A program made the position numbers and the translations under genes. Below are positions 10,800-22,204 of a stretch of DNA of 64,000 nt, piece after piece (within the stretch, counting starts at the first letter, position 1; each line of letters starts with the position of its first letter). Source of the DNA: Erinaceus europaeus (lineage: Eukaryota; Chordata; Mammalia; Eulipotyphla; Erinaceidae). Under the pieces are notes generated by a model. The model was given only the letters and a program-made list of their open reading frames with translations, ran no database searches and had not been told where the DNA came from. The stretch is taken from contig NC_080171.1 of NCBI RefSeq assembly GCF_950295315.1, positions 110,208,378 through 110,272,377 of the forward strand, written 5' to 3'.

Positions 10800-10995
10800 G
10801 GGGGGGCAGGTGGTGCTGCAACTGGTTAAGAGCACACATTGCAGTGCACAAGGACCCAGGTTCAAGCCCCTGGTCAGGGGGAAAGCTTCACAAGTGGTGA
10901 AGCAGGGCTGCAGGGGTCTCTCTGTATCTATCCCCTCCCTATCCTTTCTCCTCTCTCAATTTCTATTTCTATCCAATAGTAAGAAAAAAACTACA
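10800..10995 (+). mobile_element. SINE-B
   Basis: Forward copy: gggcaggtggtgctgcaac, ggttcaagcccctggt, tttctatttctatccaatag. Confidence 0.85.
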
Positions 10996-11029
10996 TTTTC
11001 CCCCTGTAACTTATTTATGTAAATGAAAA

Positions 11030-11610
11030 TCAAAACTCTTGAGGGTGAGTGCCAAACTCAAAGAAATCTGCTATTGGTCTCTTGAACCTGAGCGTATCAG
11101 TTTGGCTCTGAGGAATCGCATTAATAAATTTACTAGACTTTGCATCCTCTTCATAGCAGTATCTATGTTAGTTAACAGTAGAAATGGTAATGATGGGCAT
11201 CATTTTCATGTCCCTAAACATAGACTGGAAAAGTTTCCATTCTTCACCATATGTTGTTTGCTATAAATTTGGTTGTTGATCCCATCAGATTAAGAAAGTT
11301 CTTTTTTGTATTTCTAACTTGGAGTCAGGTTTTTGTTTTGACATCACTAAAGGATTAAATTGTATCATAATGTTTTAATATTTTTAATTATGATTGTCAG
11401 TTTTAATCTCTTATTATGCTATACTGGTTCATTTTTGCAATTAAGTTCTGCATTACTGAAATGATACCAAGTTGGTCATGCTACATTATTTTTTCTATAT
11501 ATAACTACATTCAGTTTAGCAAAATTTTTAAAACAATTCTTGAATGTTCAACATTTCATTAGAATTTCCATTGTATAGCTAAGAGGTTTTTTTTAAGGTT
11601 AGATTCATAT
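11030..11610 (-). mobile_element. Old L1 ORF2 fragment, reverse
   Basis: Contains gaaatggtaatgatgggcat, tagactggaaaagtttccat and a diverged form of the 'topoisomerase-like' antisense ORF2 stretch. All are recognisable as the complement of L1 ORF2. No intact frame remains. Confidence 0.65.
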
Positions 11611-11664
11611 ATATTTCACAAAGATTCTTTACCTTAGGAAATAACTGTAAAATATATTGAAAGC

Positions 11665-11815
11665 TGGGCTGGGGAGATGGCATTATGGTTATGCAAATGA
11701 CTCTCATAACTGAGACTCTCAGTTCCCAGGTTCAATCCCAGCGCCACCATAAACAGAGCAGTGCTTTGGCGGCTTTCTCTTTCTGATCTCTCTCGTTAAA
11801 ATACATAAATAAGAT
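11665..11815 (+). mobile_element. SINE-C
   Basis: Reads gagatggcattatggttatg, ggttcaatcccagcgccacc, cataaacagagcagtgcttt, then an A-rich tail. Bases 11816-12225 are unassigned AT-rich DNA. Confidence 0.8.
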
Positions 11816-12225
11816 GTTAAAATATATATATGCATACTGAAAAGAAAGTATGCAATCTTTTAATTGTTCCAAAGAACGGCAGTGTTATAAACACAGCTGA
11901 AGTCATGCATGTCCTTGTTAAAATTCAAGCTACAGTTCAAAGAATTCTTTTGTATTCCCAGCCAAAATTCTGGATTGTATACCTTTGAGGTTTGCCCTCA
12001 ACAATCATTTAAATTGTCACTTAGATTTAAAGCTGTGTTTTCAGTTAAGACAAAAAGCTCTATTCTCACAAAACCAACATAATGCAAATTTTAGAAATAA
12101 TTCTTGACATTTATAAGAAAGATTAAACTGTGATTTTTCTACTGTTGTGTTTATCGCCTCTTGAAATCAGACTGCACCAGCCACACACACAAAAAAAAAT
12201 CATTTGAGAAATGTCTGAGGTCAAA

Positions 12226-13357
12226 GTGCCAAAACAAAATACCACAGACTGGGTGGCTTAAGCAAAAGACATTTACTTATCACAACGCTAATAGCTGGAA
12301 GTCTAAGAATAGGGTGTCAGCTTGATTCCTTTTTTTTTTTTTCCCCTTTACCTCCTTTAGAGCACTCGCAGGGGAGGGGTGAGGTGGTTCTCTTTGGGCA
12401 ACCCCATACTCAGCCCCCAGTATGCCTCAGATTATTGGGGAGACCTGGCTTGGGAAAAGAAGGCATTTTAAACAGAGCAAGTAAAGGAGGGTGATATGGA
12501 GTTTTCAGCAGGATGCAAAAATGGGACTGAAGCTGAGGAGTCTTTGCAGGCATCGAATAGGCCACCTAATCCTGACCTTAGGAGAAAGAAGATGCTGGAA
12601 AGGACAGGGAATGACCTTTTTTGTATCCACTGGATTTCTATTTGTATTCACAGGCTTTTGTTTTGTTTGTTTCCTTCACCCAACTACTTCATTCATCCTG
12701 TCCTGTTCATACTCCCATCTCATTTCATTCCTTCAGTCTCTCCACTGAGCCCCTCTCGCCCCCATTCTCTCTATCTTGGGACATGCTTCCCCCAGAAAGC
12801 CCACCCAAGAGCATTGGTAGTCAACCCAGTCAAACATTCCAGGACTCACCCACAGCAGTCCCGCCCTCCACCTAGCCCAGCCCCAGAAACCAGCCGGGAG
12901 ACAGCAACTAGAAAGCCGCTGTGCTCTGTGATTGGCAGCCGCCACGAATCAAAGCAAGTTCTCTGTGACTGGGAGGGGTCAACCAGGAGAAGCTGCTTGC
13001 AGCTGGTGATCAAGCTAAAAAGAGGTGACGGTCTATATCTAGGTATGGGGACTTTATTGGGGAGTGGACCACCTGGAATGGAGCCCCGCTTCCCCAGAGA
13101 CCCACCCCACTAGGGAAAGAGAGAAGCAGACTGGGAGTGATCGACCAGTCAACGCCCATGTTCAGCGGGGAAGCAATTACAGAAGCCAGACCTTCTACCT
13201 TCTGCATCCCACAATGACCCTGGGTCCATACTCCGCGAGGGCTAGAGAATGGGAAAGCTATCAGGGGAGGGGATGGGATATGGAGATTGGGTGGTGGGAA
13301 TTGTGTGGAGTTGTACCCCTTCTACCCTATGGTTTTGTTAATGTCTTCTTTCTTAAA

Positions 13358-13389
<32 letters not shown>

Positions 13390-14700
13390 ATATATAAGGG
13401 TGTGACGGAGCCAAGTGGTCGCCACACTGGGGTGAGGACTGAGCCCCACACTTCCTCCCATCTCTCTCCTTCCCTCCTCCCTTTAATCTGGGGAGAGAAG
13501 CTGCAGTCTAGCCAGGCTCTCCTCCCCCCCCCCCCACGCCCGCCTTGCCTAAGGATACCCCAATTTTCAGGAAAGGAGCTGCAATCCAGCCCTCTTCCAG
13601 CCTCTGTGCTGCTGCATGGTTGCATTCAGTGAAGGGCTTTCTCCCTGGTTTGCAGTTGACGGCATTCTTGCTACATCCTTCTATGGCAGAGAGAGGAGGG
13701 CAGATTTCTCTCTTACTCTTTTTAGAAATCTCATTGGACTTGGGCTCCACGCTAATGACTTCATCTAACCTTAATTAAGTCCTAAAAACTCTATGTTCAA
13801 ACTTAAGTATTTGGGGTAGACACAGATTATGTCATAGTCTTCTGCCCAAGGCCAGGGAAGTGGCTTAGCCAGGAGAGCACAGGACTCAACAAGCATAGTT
13901 TTCTGCCCTAGCCTGGAAAAATCTAACTTGTTTAACCATCAACTCTACAGTCTTGAGTCCAAATCTCTCATCTAAATATCTGCTAGATTCATTAAGGGCA
14001 ACACTCAAGGTACAATTCATGCTGGGACCGAATTCCATCTGTGAACCTATGGGATCAGACAAGTTATATGCTTCTGGAATAAGCATAGCCAAGACACTTC
14101 TGGACAAGCATAGCCAAGACACTCCAGTCCCAAAAAGAAGGGAGAGAGGTGGTGCTTCTGTACATATTCATGGGCAGGAGGATTTAGAGGGCTCATATAC
14201 CAGGTAGCAGGGATTATAACATTCACTTTGGAATACTGCTCATCGAAGACCATAGGCCTCAGGAACTCCATTTGGTTCTTCCTACCATGAAACACCTTCC
14301 TCATTCCCCAGGCCATAGAGGTCAAGCATGCATAGGTAATACCAGTCTTTCCTTATGTTTATTCACTAATGTGGAATTAATCACAGGTTAGATCAGAAAA
14401 CATATTGGCCCACTGAACTAGCCCAAGGGCAAAATGTCTTTTGTCACCAGGTACTAATACAGTTCTGGGCTGTCTAGTAGCCAAGAGTAGTGCATCCAGT
14501 CCCTGGAATTAGCATAAATACAGAACTTGTGTTTACAATCTAAAATATGTGACTGTTTCCTCTTGTTTAGTGCACAGCAACTTTAAATATGTCTTCTGTA
14601 CTCTGTGAATGGGCCCTGTCAGACTTACCTCAAAGATCTGGGTTGCCCTTTTTCCAAACACCTAGGACCTGAAGCCCTAAATCGTTTATTTTGTCTCTCA
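12226..14700 (-). mobile_element. MaLR-type LTR element (3' LTR plus internal region), reverse, much interrupted
   Basis: Read on the minus strand, 12226-12330 is the 3' end of a MaLR LTR (agccacccagtctgtggtat and neighbours). Bases 13735-13850 are its 5' end. Bases 13880-14700 match the adjacent MaLR internal region (ccaaatctctcatctaaata, gtgaacctatgggatcag on the plus strand). The LTR is spread over 1.6 kb because other sequence, including the retroposon at 13080, has inserted. No intact retroviral gene is present. The 12496-13113 open frame crosses these joins and is not a gene. Confidence 0.6.
13080..13395 (+). mobile_element. Retroposon R, 3' fragment
   Basis: Starts near cccgcttccccagagaccc and runs through the family 3' end to an (AAAT)n tail at 13355-13393. 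It lies inside the interrupted LTR. Confidence 0.8.
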
Positions 14701-14742
14701 ATTCACAGAGATGGCAGCTATTCCTTGAAATCATAACACTAG

Positions 14743-14743
14743 T

Positions 14744-14793
<50 letters not shown>
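14743..14793. repeat. (TA)n tract
   Basis: Alternating TA with single GT and AC interruptions, so most of it is self-complementary. Confidence 0.95.
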
Positions 14794-14859
14794 ATCATTT
14801 TAGTCCTCTTACACCTGTGTAATCACTTCTCTGTTTTCAATATCCTCAATAACTGGGTA

Positions 14860-15490
14860 AACCTAGAAGGCAAGCTAAGTGAACTAAAGCAGTCACAGAA
14901 AGACAAACGCTGTGTGGTCCTACGTGTGTCTAAAAGAGTCAAAACTCATAGAATCAGAGTCTGGACTGGTAGCAGCCAGAATCATGGGGCATGGGTAGAG
15001 GAAGATGTAAGTCAGTAGATGAAGTTACAATTCCCTTAGATGAACACATACATCTAGGTATTCAACACTTTGCCTATAGCTAACAACACTGCATATGCAC
15101 TTAAATATCTAAGAGGGTTTTCTTTACGTTAAATGTTCTTACAGCACTAGCTAAGATGCACAAGGCCACTTTTGAAAGTGATATATGCATGCATCTTTTA
15201 CCTTGATTGTGGTGCCAATGTCATGGATCTGTGCATATGTCATCTAATTACATGATTTAAATATCACTTTGGTAAATTATTACACCTCAATGAAGCTGTT
15301 TTATCAGAATCTCTGTTAAAATTAGGTTCTATTTCCCTGAGATCAAACACATATGCAAAGCTTACTCAATAATGTGTAAGTAAATTATAGTGTATGCATA
15401 TAATGGACCATGAAATAGAAATATACTTGAACAGATGAATCACAAACTCAAAATGCACTGTATAATTCTGCTTACCTGTATTATAAAATT
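14860..15490 (+). mobile_element. L1 3' end
   Basis: Carries agcagtcacagaaagacaaac, gtagcagccagaatcatgg and caatgaagctgttttatcag. This is the standard order of motifs from the end of ORF2 into the 3'UTR of an older mammalian L1. No intact ORF. Confidence 0.7.
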
Positions 15491-15507
15491 AAAACCTGTT
15501 GCTTAGG

Positions 15508-15525
15508 AATGTGTATATATATATG

Positions 15526-15562
<37 letters not shown>
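15508..15562. repeat. (TA)n tract
   Basis: TA/CATA alternation. Together with 14743-14793 it brackets the L1 3' end. Confidence 0.95.
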
Positions 15563-15717
15563 CCAATATAAAAACACTACAAAGTGCAAGTAAATTAAGA
15601 CAGAGAGTCAGGGTAATAGTTGCCGCAGAAAGAAGGGAAGTTTATGACTACAAGCAAAAGCACAATATGAAAACACCGATAATTTTCTCATTTTTCTTGA
15701 GTAAAAGGTTCAACCAG

Positions 15718-15925
15718 TAGGGGCTAAGTGGTGCCACACCTGGTTGAGCCCACATGTTTCAATGCCCAGTGAACCAGGTTCAAGCATCCATTCCCCACAT
15801 GCAGGGGAAAAGCTGTGCAAGTGGTGAAGCAGTGCTGCAGGTGTCTCTCTCTCTCTCTCTGACCCCCCCTGCTCTCTCAATTTCTGACTGTCTCTACTCA
15901 GTAAATAAATAAAGATACTAAACAT
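15718..15925 (+). mobile_element. SINE-B
   Basis: Forward copy, head gctaagtggtgccacacctgg, (TC)n middle, tctctactcagtaaataaat tail. Confidence 0.85.
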
Positions 15926-16178
15926 TTTTTAAAAGCTTCAACAGGTGTTTGGTGTGCATTTTAATACATGTTTAGCAATGATTCACAGTATAAACACTTT
16001 TTTATTTTAATCTAGTAGAGATGATGTTACAACTTAAACATTCAGTCTTATTTGTTTCTTTCTTACGTGCTTCTGTCAATCCTCCTGCACAGAATGATAC
16101 TAGAACTGTTTTAATGCAAAAGCCAACAGAAACATTTCTGTAGGGGCTTGTAGAACATTCTAGAAGCATAGTACTTAC

Positions 16179-16255
16179 TTCACACTGAGCCACAGCATTG
16201 GTGGTCTTACCAGAAAGTGCCAAGGCAGATGAACTTGGTTCCCGTTGCATAATAC
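16179..16255 (-). CDS. Unidentified minus-strand gene, exon
   Basis: A 77-nt exon with a good polypyrimidine acceptor (tgcctttgtcttccag) and a consensus GTAAGT donor. Only one frame is meaningful: it begins with the last two bases of a Gly codon (completing the G left by the exon ending at 19854) and ends in phase 0, which the exon at 6904 requires. The 25 full codons are polar and Ser/Ala-rich (EPSSSALALSGKTTNAVAQC). No domain is recognised; it reads as part of a flexible tail. Confidence 0.75.
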
Positions 16256-16559
16256 CTGGAAGACAAAGGCACATGTTTTGTTTTTAAGCTAGAAAGTTAA
16301 CATTAATAGTCATGCCTTTTAATTGTCAACTATTAAAAATCAGTCCTGAACTGGAGGTGACTATGCTTAGTGAGGTAAGTAACAAGGTAAAAGATAACTA
16401 CAAGATGGTTTTGTTCAGAAGTGGAATAACTTGGAAAGAAAAAAAATCATAACCAACCTAACTCTAAAGCTTTGAGAGAACTCTGGAGGTTGTCCTTGAT
16501 TATCTAATAATCTTGTAGTTCACTATTAAATTACTAATAAAATTAAAAATCTACTCTTG

Positions 16560-17000
16560 ATTCAGAGGAATAGCTTACCAGGTAGAGCACCTGGTCTTAC
16601 CATGTGCAGCTTGGGTTTGAGCCCAGTCACTGCATGGGAAGAAATATTGCAGTGAAGGAAGTTCTGGTGCTTTGCTGTCTCTCCTCCCAGCAGCATCTCT
16701 GTGTGTCTCTGAGTGATGGAACTGCAGGTGTGTGAGGCTCAGGAATCATAAAAATAAATCAATTAACAAACAAGCAAACTACGGAGACAGGTGGTGGCAC
16801 ACCTGGTGAGCGCACGTGATACAATGCTCAAGGACCCAGGTTGGAGCGCCTGGTCCCAGCCTGCAAAGGGAAAGCTTTGAGAATGGTGAAGCAGGGCTGC
16901 AGCTGTCTTTCTGACTACCTCCCTCTGTGTCACCCCATTTCCGTCTCAATTTCTGGATGTCTCTATCTAATAAGTAAATACAATAAAAAAAAACTTCAAA
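16560..17000 (+). mobile_element. SINE-C relic followed by SINE-B
   Basis: 16560-16770 is a diverged short SINE (gaggaatagcttaccagg, ttgggtttgagccc). 16777-17000 is a clear SINE-B (acaggtggtggcacacctgg ... ctctatctaataagtaaat). Confidence 0.75.
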
Positions 17001-17204
17001 AGGCAAATTGCTCTTAGACCATACTTAAATAAAAAGATTATGCTTACTTAAGTATGTTAAGTGCATTTAATGTAAGCCAGATTTCTGCATGTTGACTGAA
17101 CTGATGTTTAGGAGACTGACAACTTATAATGAAAAACAAATTAAATAAAAATCTTTTAACTGACTCCTGAGCCACATCACTACTTCTTTTCTGAAGTAGT
17201 ATTA

Positions 17205-17420
17205 TTTAAATAAAACTTTTTTTGTTTTGTTTTTTGATAGAGACAGAGAAGGCAGAGGGAGAGGAAGAGAGGGTTACAGAGGTAGAGAAAGAAGGACGCC
17301 TGTAACATTGCTTCACTGCTTCTCAAGTCTTCCTCCTGCAAAGGGGGACCCACAAGCTTGAACCTGGGTCCCATGAGCACTTTAATGCGTGTGATCAACC
17401 AGGTACACCATCACCAAAAC
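17205..17420 (-). mobile_element. SINE-B, reverse
   Basis: Starts with a T-rich reversed tail, contains gatagagacagagaaggcag and gcttgaacctgggtcccatg, and ends accaggtacaccatcacc. Confidence 0.85.
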
Positions 17421-17631
17421 TAATATATTTCATCGTACTTAAACTTTATTCTAGGTATCAAGGTGTTATGTGCATAGGCAAAAAAAAAAAAAAAATCCAA
17501 CTGCTGAATTTTTACCTCAGAAGAATTCTAAAAAAAAAGTCATACTTCATCACAGTTGATGATGGATGCTAACACTTGTTTTTGAGGAAGTGTGACATTA
17601 CATCCCTAAAATATAAAGTCTTATAAAATAA

Positions 17632-17865
17632 TGTTTGGTAATGCACATATTACTATGCACAAGGACCTGGGTTCAAGCCCCAACTCCCTCCTATCTGTCT
17701 CTTTCCCTCTTTATTGCCCCCTCCTTTATAATGTTTTTCACTGTCCTCTTAAGTAAAATAGGGGGGGGAGGAAAAAATGGCCACTGGGAGCAGTGAATTC
17801 CTAGTGCTGGCACCAAAACTCAGTGATAACTCTGGTGGGAATTAAAAAAATAATAAAATAATGTT
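17632..17865 (+). mobile_element. Extended SINE, degraded
   Basis: tRNA-like remnant (gcacaaggacctgggttc) joined to an extension unit (ggccactgggagcagtgaat) and an A-rich tail. Confidence 0.65.
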
Positions 17866-17939
17866 TCTTTAGTCAAAAAATAAGAAAAACAAGAATAAAT
17901 AAATATATATATGATGCTCAGAATGAAAGCTGAAAGTAT

Positions 17940-18165
17940 GAGGGCTGGGCAGGGGTACACCCAGGTGAGTGCACACGACCGCATGCACAAGGAACCAGAT
18001 GTGAGTCCCTACTCCTCACCTGCAGTGGAAAGACTACATGGGGGGGGGGGAGGGTGAGTGAGGCAGCTCTGCAGGTATCATTATCTCTCTTTATCTATCT
18101 GTCTCTATCTCTGTCTCCCTCACCCCTCTCAAATTCCCTCTGTCCTATTAAAAAAATAAAAAGGC
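17940..18165 (+). mobile_element. SINE-B
   Basis: Forward copy with gggctgggcaggggtacacc and a G-run interruption in the middle. It ends in an A-rich tail against the next SINE. Confidence 0.8.
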
Positions 18166-18171
18166 TTAGGG

Positions 18172-18475
18172 AGTTGGGCGGTAGCACAGCGGGTTAAGCA
18201 CATGTGGCGCAAAGCACAAGGACAGACATAAGGATCCCAGTTCGAGCCTCCGGCTCCCCACCTCCTGGGGAGTCACTTCACAAGTGGTGAAGCAGGTCTG
18301 CAGGTGTCTATCTTTCTCTCCCCATCTCCGTCTTACCGTCTTACCTTCCTCTCTCTATTTCTCTCTGTCCTATCCAACAGCAATGACATCAACAACAGCA
18401 ATAATAACCACAACAATAAAACAACAAGAGCAACAAAAGGGAATAAATAAGTAAATATTTTTTTAAAAAATTTTT
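18172..18475 (+). mobile_element. SINE-A
   Basis: Full-length forward copy; cttaccgtcttacc in the middle is a small internal duplication. Confidence 0.9.
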
Positions 18476-18659
18476 AAAAGGCTTAAAGGATGACTATAGC
18501 TTTATTTAAATACTAGAGAAACAAATTTTGACTTTCTCTAATAAGCATCCTTTTAGCAATTAACATTGCTAGCAGTGTGAGCTTTTACATAAATTGCTAC
18601 CATGACTGCTTAATGATCAAATAAAGAAGTGTGTTCAGAAATGTTGAACAGGTTCCAAG

Positions 18660-18797
18660 TTAATTGTAGAGCATAGAACTAGCATATATGGGGCCCCAGG
18701 CCCAATTCCTGCCACAAGATATGTCAGGTTAATTGTAGAGCGTAGAACTAACATATATGGGGCCCCAGGCCCAATTACTGCCATAAGATATGCCAGA
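18660..18797. repeat. Tandem duplication, two ~69-bp units
   Basis: Units beginning ttaattgtagagc at 18660 and 18729, differing at a few bases. Both include catatatggggccccagg. Confidence 0.9.
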
Positions 18798-18810
18798 ACT
18801 GAACAATAGT

Positions 18811-18997
18811 CTGATCTTTCTCTTGTATTCTCTCTCTCTCTTTCATAAAAGTACATCTTTTCTTATGTTTCAAAGGAGGTCCAGGAGATAACTCATTCAT
18901 TATTTCTGATCTTTCTCTTGTATTCTCTTTCTCTCTTTCATAAAAGTACAACTTTTGTTATGTTTCAAAGGAGGTCCAGGAGATAACTCATTCACAG
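18811..18997. repeat. Tandem duplication, two ~95-bp units
   Basis: Units beginning ctgatctttctcttgtattc at 18811 and 18906, both ending ggagataactcattca. They directly follow the 69-bp pair. Confidence 0.9.
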
Positions 18998-19024
18998 AGT
19001 GTGCATTCCAAGAGTGCACACAAG

Positions 19025-19215
19025 GGAGCCAGGTGGTGGCACACCTGGTTGAGCGCACATTACTCAAAGAGTGCACACTTTACCCGCTCAAGAACCTGGA
19101 CTCAAGTTCCCGGTCCCTACATGTAACAGAGCATGCTCCTTGTGGAAAGACCATGAGTGGTGCAACAGTGCTATCTCTCCCTTTTTCCTTGTCTTTTTCT
19201 CACACTCTGTCTCTC
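19025..19215 (+). mobile_element. SINE-B
   Basis: Head gagccaggtggtggcacacc. The 3' part is lost where the reversed L1 end begins. Confidence 0.8.
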
Positions 19216-19378
19216 ACTCTTTTTTTTTTTTAAGATTATTTTTTATTTCATTATTGGGGGATTGATGTTTTACAGCCGACAGTAAATAACAATAGTTTGT
19301 ACATGCATAACACTTCCCAGTTTCCCACATAACAACACAACCCCCAATAAGTCCTCTGCCATCCTGTTCTAAGGATTT
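19215..19378 (-). mobile_element. Young L1 3' end, reverse
   Basis: T-rich start, then attattgggggattgatg and gtttgtacatgcataacac. The same 3'UTR is seen in the forward direction at 23040-23215 and in reverse at 37665-37830, so it is the 3' end of a lineage-specific L1. Confidence 0.7.
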
Positions 19379-19384
19379 TTAAAA

Positions 19385-19600
19385 TTTATTTTATTTTATT
19401 TACTTATTAAAGAAAGACAGAGAGTAATTGAGAGGGGAATAGAAGATAGAGAGGGAGAGAAACAGAGAGACACCTACAGTTCTACTTTACCACTCATGAA
19501 GCTTTCCCTCTGCAGGTGGGGACCAGGGCCTTGAACCTGGATCCTTGCTCACTGTAATTGGAAGCATTTAACCAGGTGCACCACCACCTGGCTCCTGTCA
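19385..19600 (-). mobile_element. SINE-B, reverse
   Basis: Ends ttaaccaggtgcaccaccac, the complement of the SINE-B head. Bases 19601-19850 are AT-rich and unassigned. Confidence 0.85.
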
Positions 19601-19853
19601 TTCTCTATCTTTAAAAAAATTCCACAAGCAGAAGTAGAATCATACAGGTGCAAAACCAAAGTGAAAAAAATATAAGTGAAAAAATATATATAAGTAGCAA
19701 ATAAATAAATGATAATAATAATATTTTAAATATAAATATTAAAGCGTTATACAAACACTTTATTGCTCTGCAGTATTCAAGGAGAATATATATATATAAG
19801 CTCTAAGTTACACTGTTAGCTTCTCAAAATTAAGCAATAATACCTGATAACAC

Positions 19854-19985
19854 CTCTTTTAGGTGTTTTCTGAAAAATGTCAAGCCTATCAGTACTCCCA
19901 CCAATGGCAACGGATGTTTTGCGAAGAAAACCATTCTGTCTTCTGGTATTCGAAAGGAAGCAAGGTTCTGGTCTTTGTTCCTTTT
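19854..19985 (-). CDS. Unidentified minus-strand gene, exon
   Basis: A 132-nt exon. Acceptor acaggtgttttag; donor is a sub-optimal GTGTTA. It starts with two bases that complete the Glu codon left by the exon ending at 23916 and ends with one base completing Gly in the next exon. The 43 full codons are basic and polar, with a basic/Ser patch (NTRRQNGFLRKTSVAIGG) and LDIFQKTPKR near the end. RKTS fits a basophilic-kinase site, but that is only a motif. Two other frames are partly open; this one is chosen because the phases agree on both sides. Confidence 0.7.
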
Positions 19986-20127
19986 CTAAAACACCTGTCC
20001 TGGGGGCCACAGCCTTTGTATAACCTATTTTATATATATAAGACCTATACATGTCGTACCTCCTCCACTTCCCTTGAGTTAAAACCTTTCTTGGTTGATC
20101 CGTTACAAAGGTACTCAAGTGTTTTTT

Positions 20128-20400
20128 CTTTTTTTTTTTTTCTCTCCAGGGTTATTGCTGGGGCTCGGTGCCTGCCACTACGAATCCACTGCTCCTGGTG
20201 GCCATTTGTTGATGTTGTTGTTGTTGTTGTTTTTGTTCTTGTTATTGTTGGGTAGGATAGAGAGAAATCGAGAGAGGAGGGGAAGACAGAGAGGGGGAGA
20301 GAAAGACACCTGCAGAACTATTTCACCGTGAAGTGATCCACCTGTGGGTGGGGAGCCAGGTGCTTGAACCCTAACCCTGCACCACCATCCTGGCCCCACT
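20128..20400 (-). mobile_element. SINE-A, extended form, reverse
   Basis: Starts ttctctccagggttattgct (extension unit) and contains ccactgctcctggtggcc and a (GTT)n stretch. Bases 20401-20677 beyond it are unassigned. Confidence 0.9.
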
Positions 20401-20677
20401 GAAGTGCTTTTTTAATGTTTCTCCTATTGTCCATGGAGAAATCCACCTACAAATATATATTGGATAGTCACTGTTATTTGGAGTCTGCCTACCCTGAATT
20501 TACATTAGCCCGTCTTCAGTCCAAAATATTCACAAGCTAGTACAGACCAATCCTACTCAGATCTAGTCCAGTGTGAGTTACAGAACCATGGGACAAAAGG
20601 AAAAGAGAATCCAGGCAAGTAAAAGAAGGTCCACTAACTAACGTGCAGTTAAGACATATGCTAAAGAGTATTTAAGG

Positions 20678-20965
20678 GGGAGTCAGGCAGTAGTGCAGCA
20701 GGTTAAGCACATGTGGCGCAAAGCGCAAGGACCGGCGTAAGGATCCCGGTTTGAGCCTCCGGCTCCCCACCTGCAGGGGAGTCGCTTCACAGGCGGTGAA
20801 GCAGGTCTGCAGGTGTCTGTCTTTCTCTCCTCCTCTCTGTCTTCCCCTCCTCTCTCCATTTCTCTCTGTCCTATCCAACAACGACAACAACAATAATAAC
20901 TACAACAATAAAACAACAAGGACAACAAAAGGGAATAAATATAAAAAAATTTTTTTTAATTAAAA
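20678..20965 (+). mobile_element. SINE-A
   Basis: Nearly undamaged forward copy (cgcttcacaggcggtgaagc intact), so probably a young insertion. Confidence 0.95.
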
Positions 20966-21094
20966 AATAAAGAGTAAGGTTGACATTCACAAATTATTTA
21001 TATTGAATTCTCCTATCACTAGCATCTTTACAGTTAAATCAATTCATTTATCAAAAAATACTACAGCCCCAGATCTCAAATTAACAGGAAAACG

Positions 21095-21121
21095 TTAAAA
21101 AAAAAAAAAAAAAAAAAAAAA
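21095..21121. repeat. Poly(A) run
   Basis: A homopolymer of about 26 A with no recognisable SINE body attached. Confidence 0.9.
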
Positions 21122-21239
21122 GCCTTGGTGGAAAATGAAAGGGTTAGCAAAGAGCTGAATTAACATAAAGCTGTAAAGCTGGCATTCCAGGCGTCAAATA
21201 AAAGGTGTTTCTTTTGACAAACAACCACCACCAGAATCA

Positions 21240-21430
21240 CTTTTATTTTCATTTTTATTATCTTTATTGGATAGACAGCCAGAAATTGAGAGGGAAAGGG
21301 TTGCGAGAAAAAAACCAAGAGACACCTGCAGCCCTGCTTCACCACTTGTAAGTGGGGACTGGGGACTCAAACTTGGGTCCTTGTGCATTGTAACATGTGC
21401 ACTTAACCAGGTGCACCACCACCTGCCCCC
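21240..21430 (-). mobile_element. SINE-B, reverse
   Basis: Contains attggatagacagccagaaa and ends aaccaggtgcaccaccacc. Confidence 0.9.
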
Positions 21431-21564
21431 CTCCCCCGCCTATCACTTCTTTTAGCATGAATATTTTCATTTGCCATGTTTCTTCTTGTGAGTCAAAATT
21501 TCAGTTTGCAGTACTGTACATTGTATTTCATCTACTTTGCAACAACTTTTTTCTAGTTTATTTT

Positions 21565-21848
21565 CTTTTTTTAATATATATTTTATTTATTCCCTTTTGT
21601 TGCCCTTGTTGTTTTATTGTTGTAGTTATTATTGTTGTTGTCGTTGTTGGATAGGACAGAGAGAAATGGAGAGAGGAGGGGAAGACAGAGAGGAAGAGAG
21701 AAAGATAGACACCTGCAGACCTGCTTCACCGCCTGTGAAGCGACTCCCCTGCAGGTGGGAAGCCGGGTTCGAACTGGGATCCTTATGCCGGTCCTTGTGC
21801 TTTGCGTCACCTGCGCTTAACCCGCTGCGCTACAGCCCGACTCCCCTA
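21565..21848 (-). mobile_element. SINE-A, reverse
   Basis: Intact reverse copy from tttattcccttttgttgccc to gcgctacagcccgactccc. Confidence 0.95.
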
Positions 21849-22204
21849 GTTTATTTCCTTGCCTATTGATGGTAGCTTCTATTTCTCTCTCTCTCTTTCT
21901 CTCTCTCTCTCTTTTCCCTTAATTTTCTTGAGGGGTAAATGGTTTACAGAACAGACTTCAACCTTCGTCTCCCCCTGACTGGTGTCTAGAAGACACACAA
22001 TAGGATCCCAATGTCCCTTCATCCTGTCCCTTTCCTTCCTTCCTGAGAATCCTTTCTTTGGTGCAATAGGTCACATTCACTCTTGCTTTTTTTCTTTCTT
22101 TCTTTCTTATAATGCATAGTATCCTGAGAGCTTATGTATTCAACTTTTGTACTAATACATTCGAATGAGAGTTTTTCTGGGACAAACTATTATAAGAATG
22201 ACCT

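Noticed and set aside
12496..13113. 205-codon plus-strand ORF
   Set aside because: It crosses LTR-element, unassigned and retroposon R sequence. No splice sites, family or consistent codon use.
13886..14325. Minus-strand ORFs as retroviral gene fragments
   Set aside because: The position matches MaLR internal sequence, which is largely non-coding. No gag, pol or env motif is visible.
18172..18300. tRNA-like A and B boxes that could be called tRNA genes
   Set aside because: They belong to SINE heads. No full cloverleaf or anticodon arm is preserved, and the same applies to the other SINE copies.
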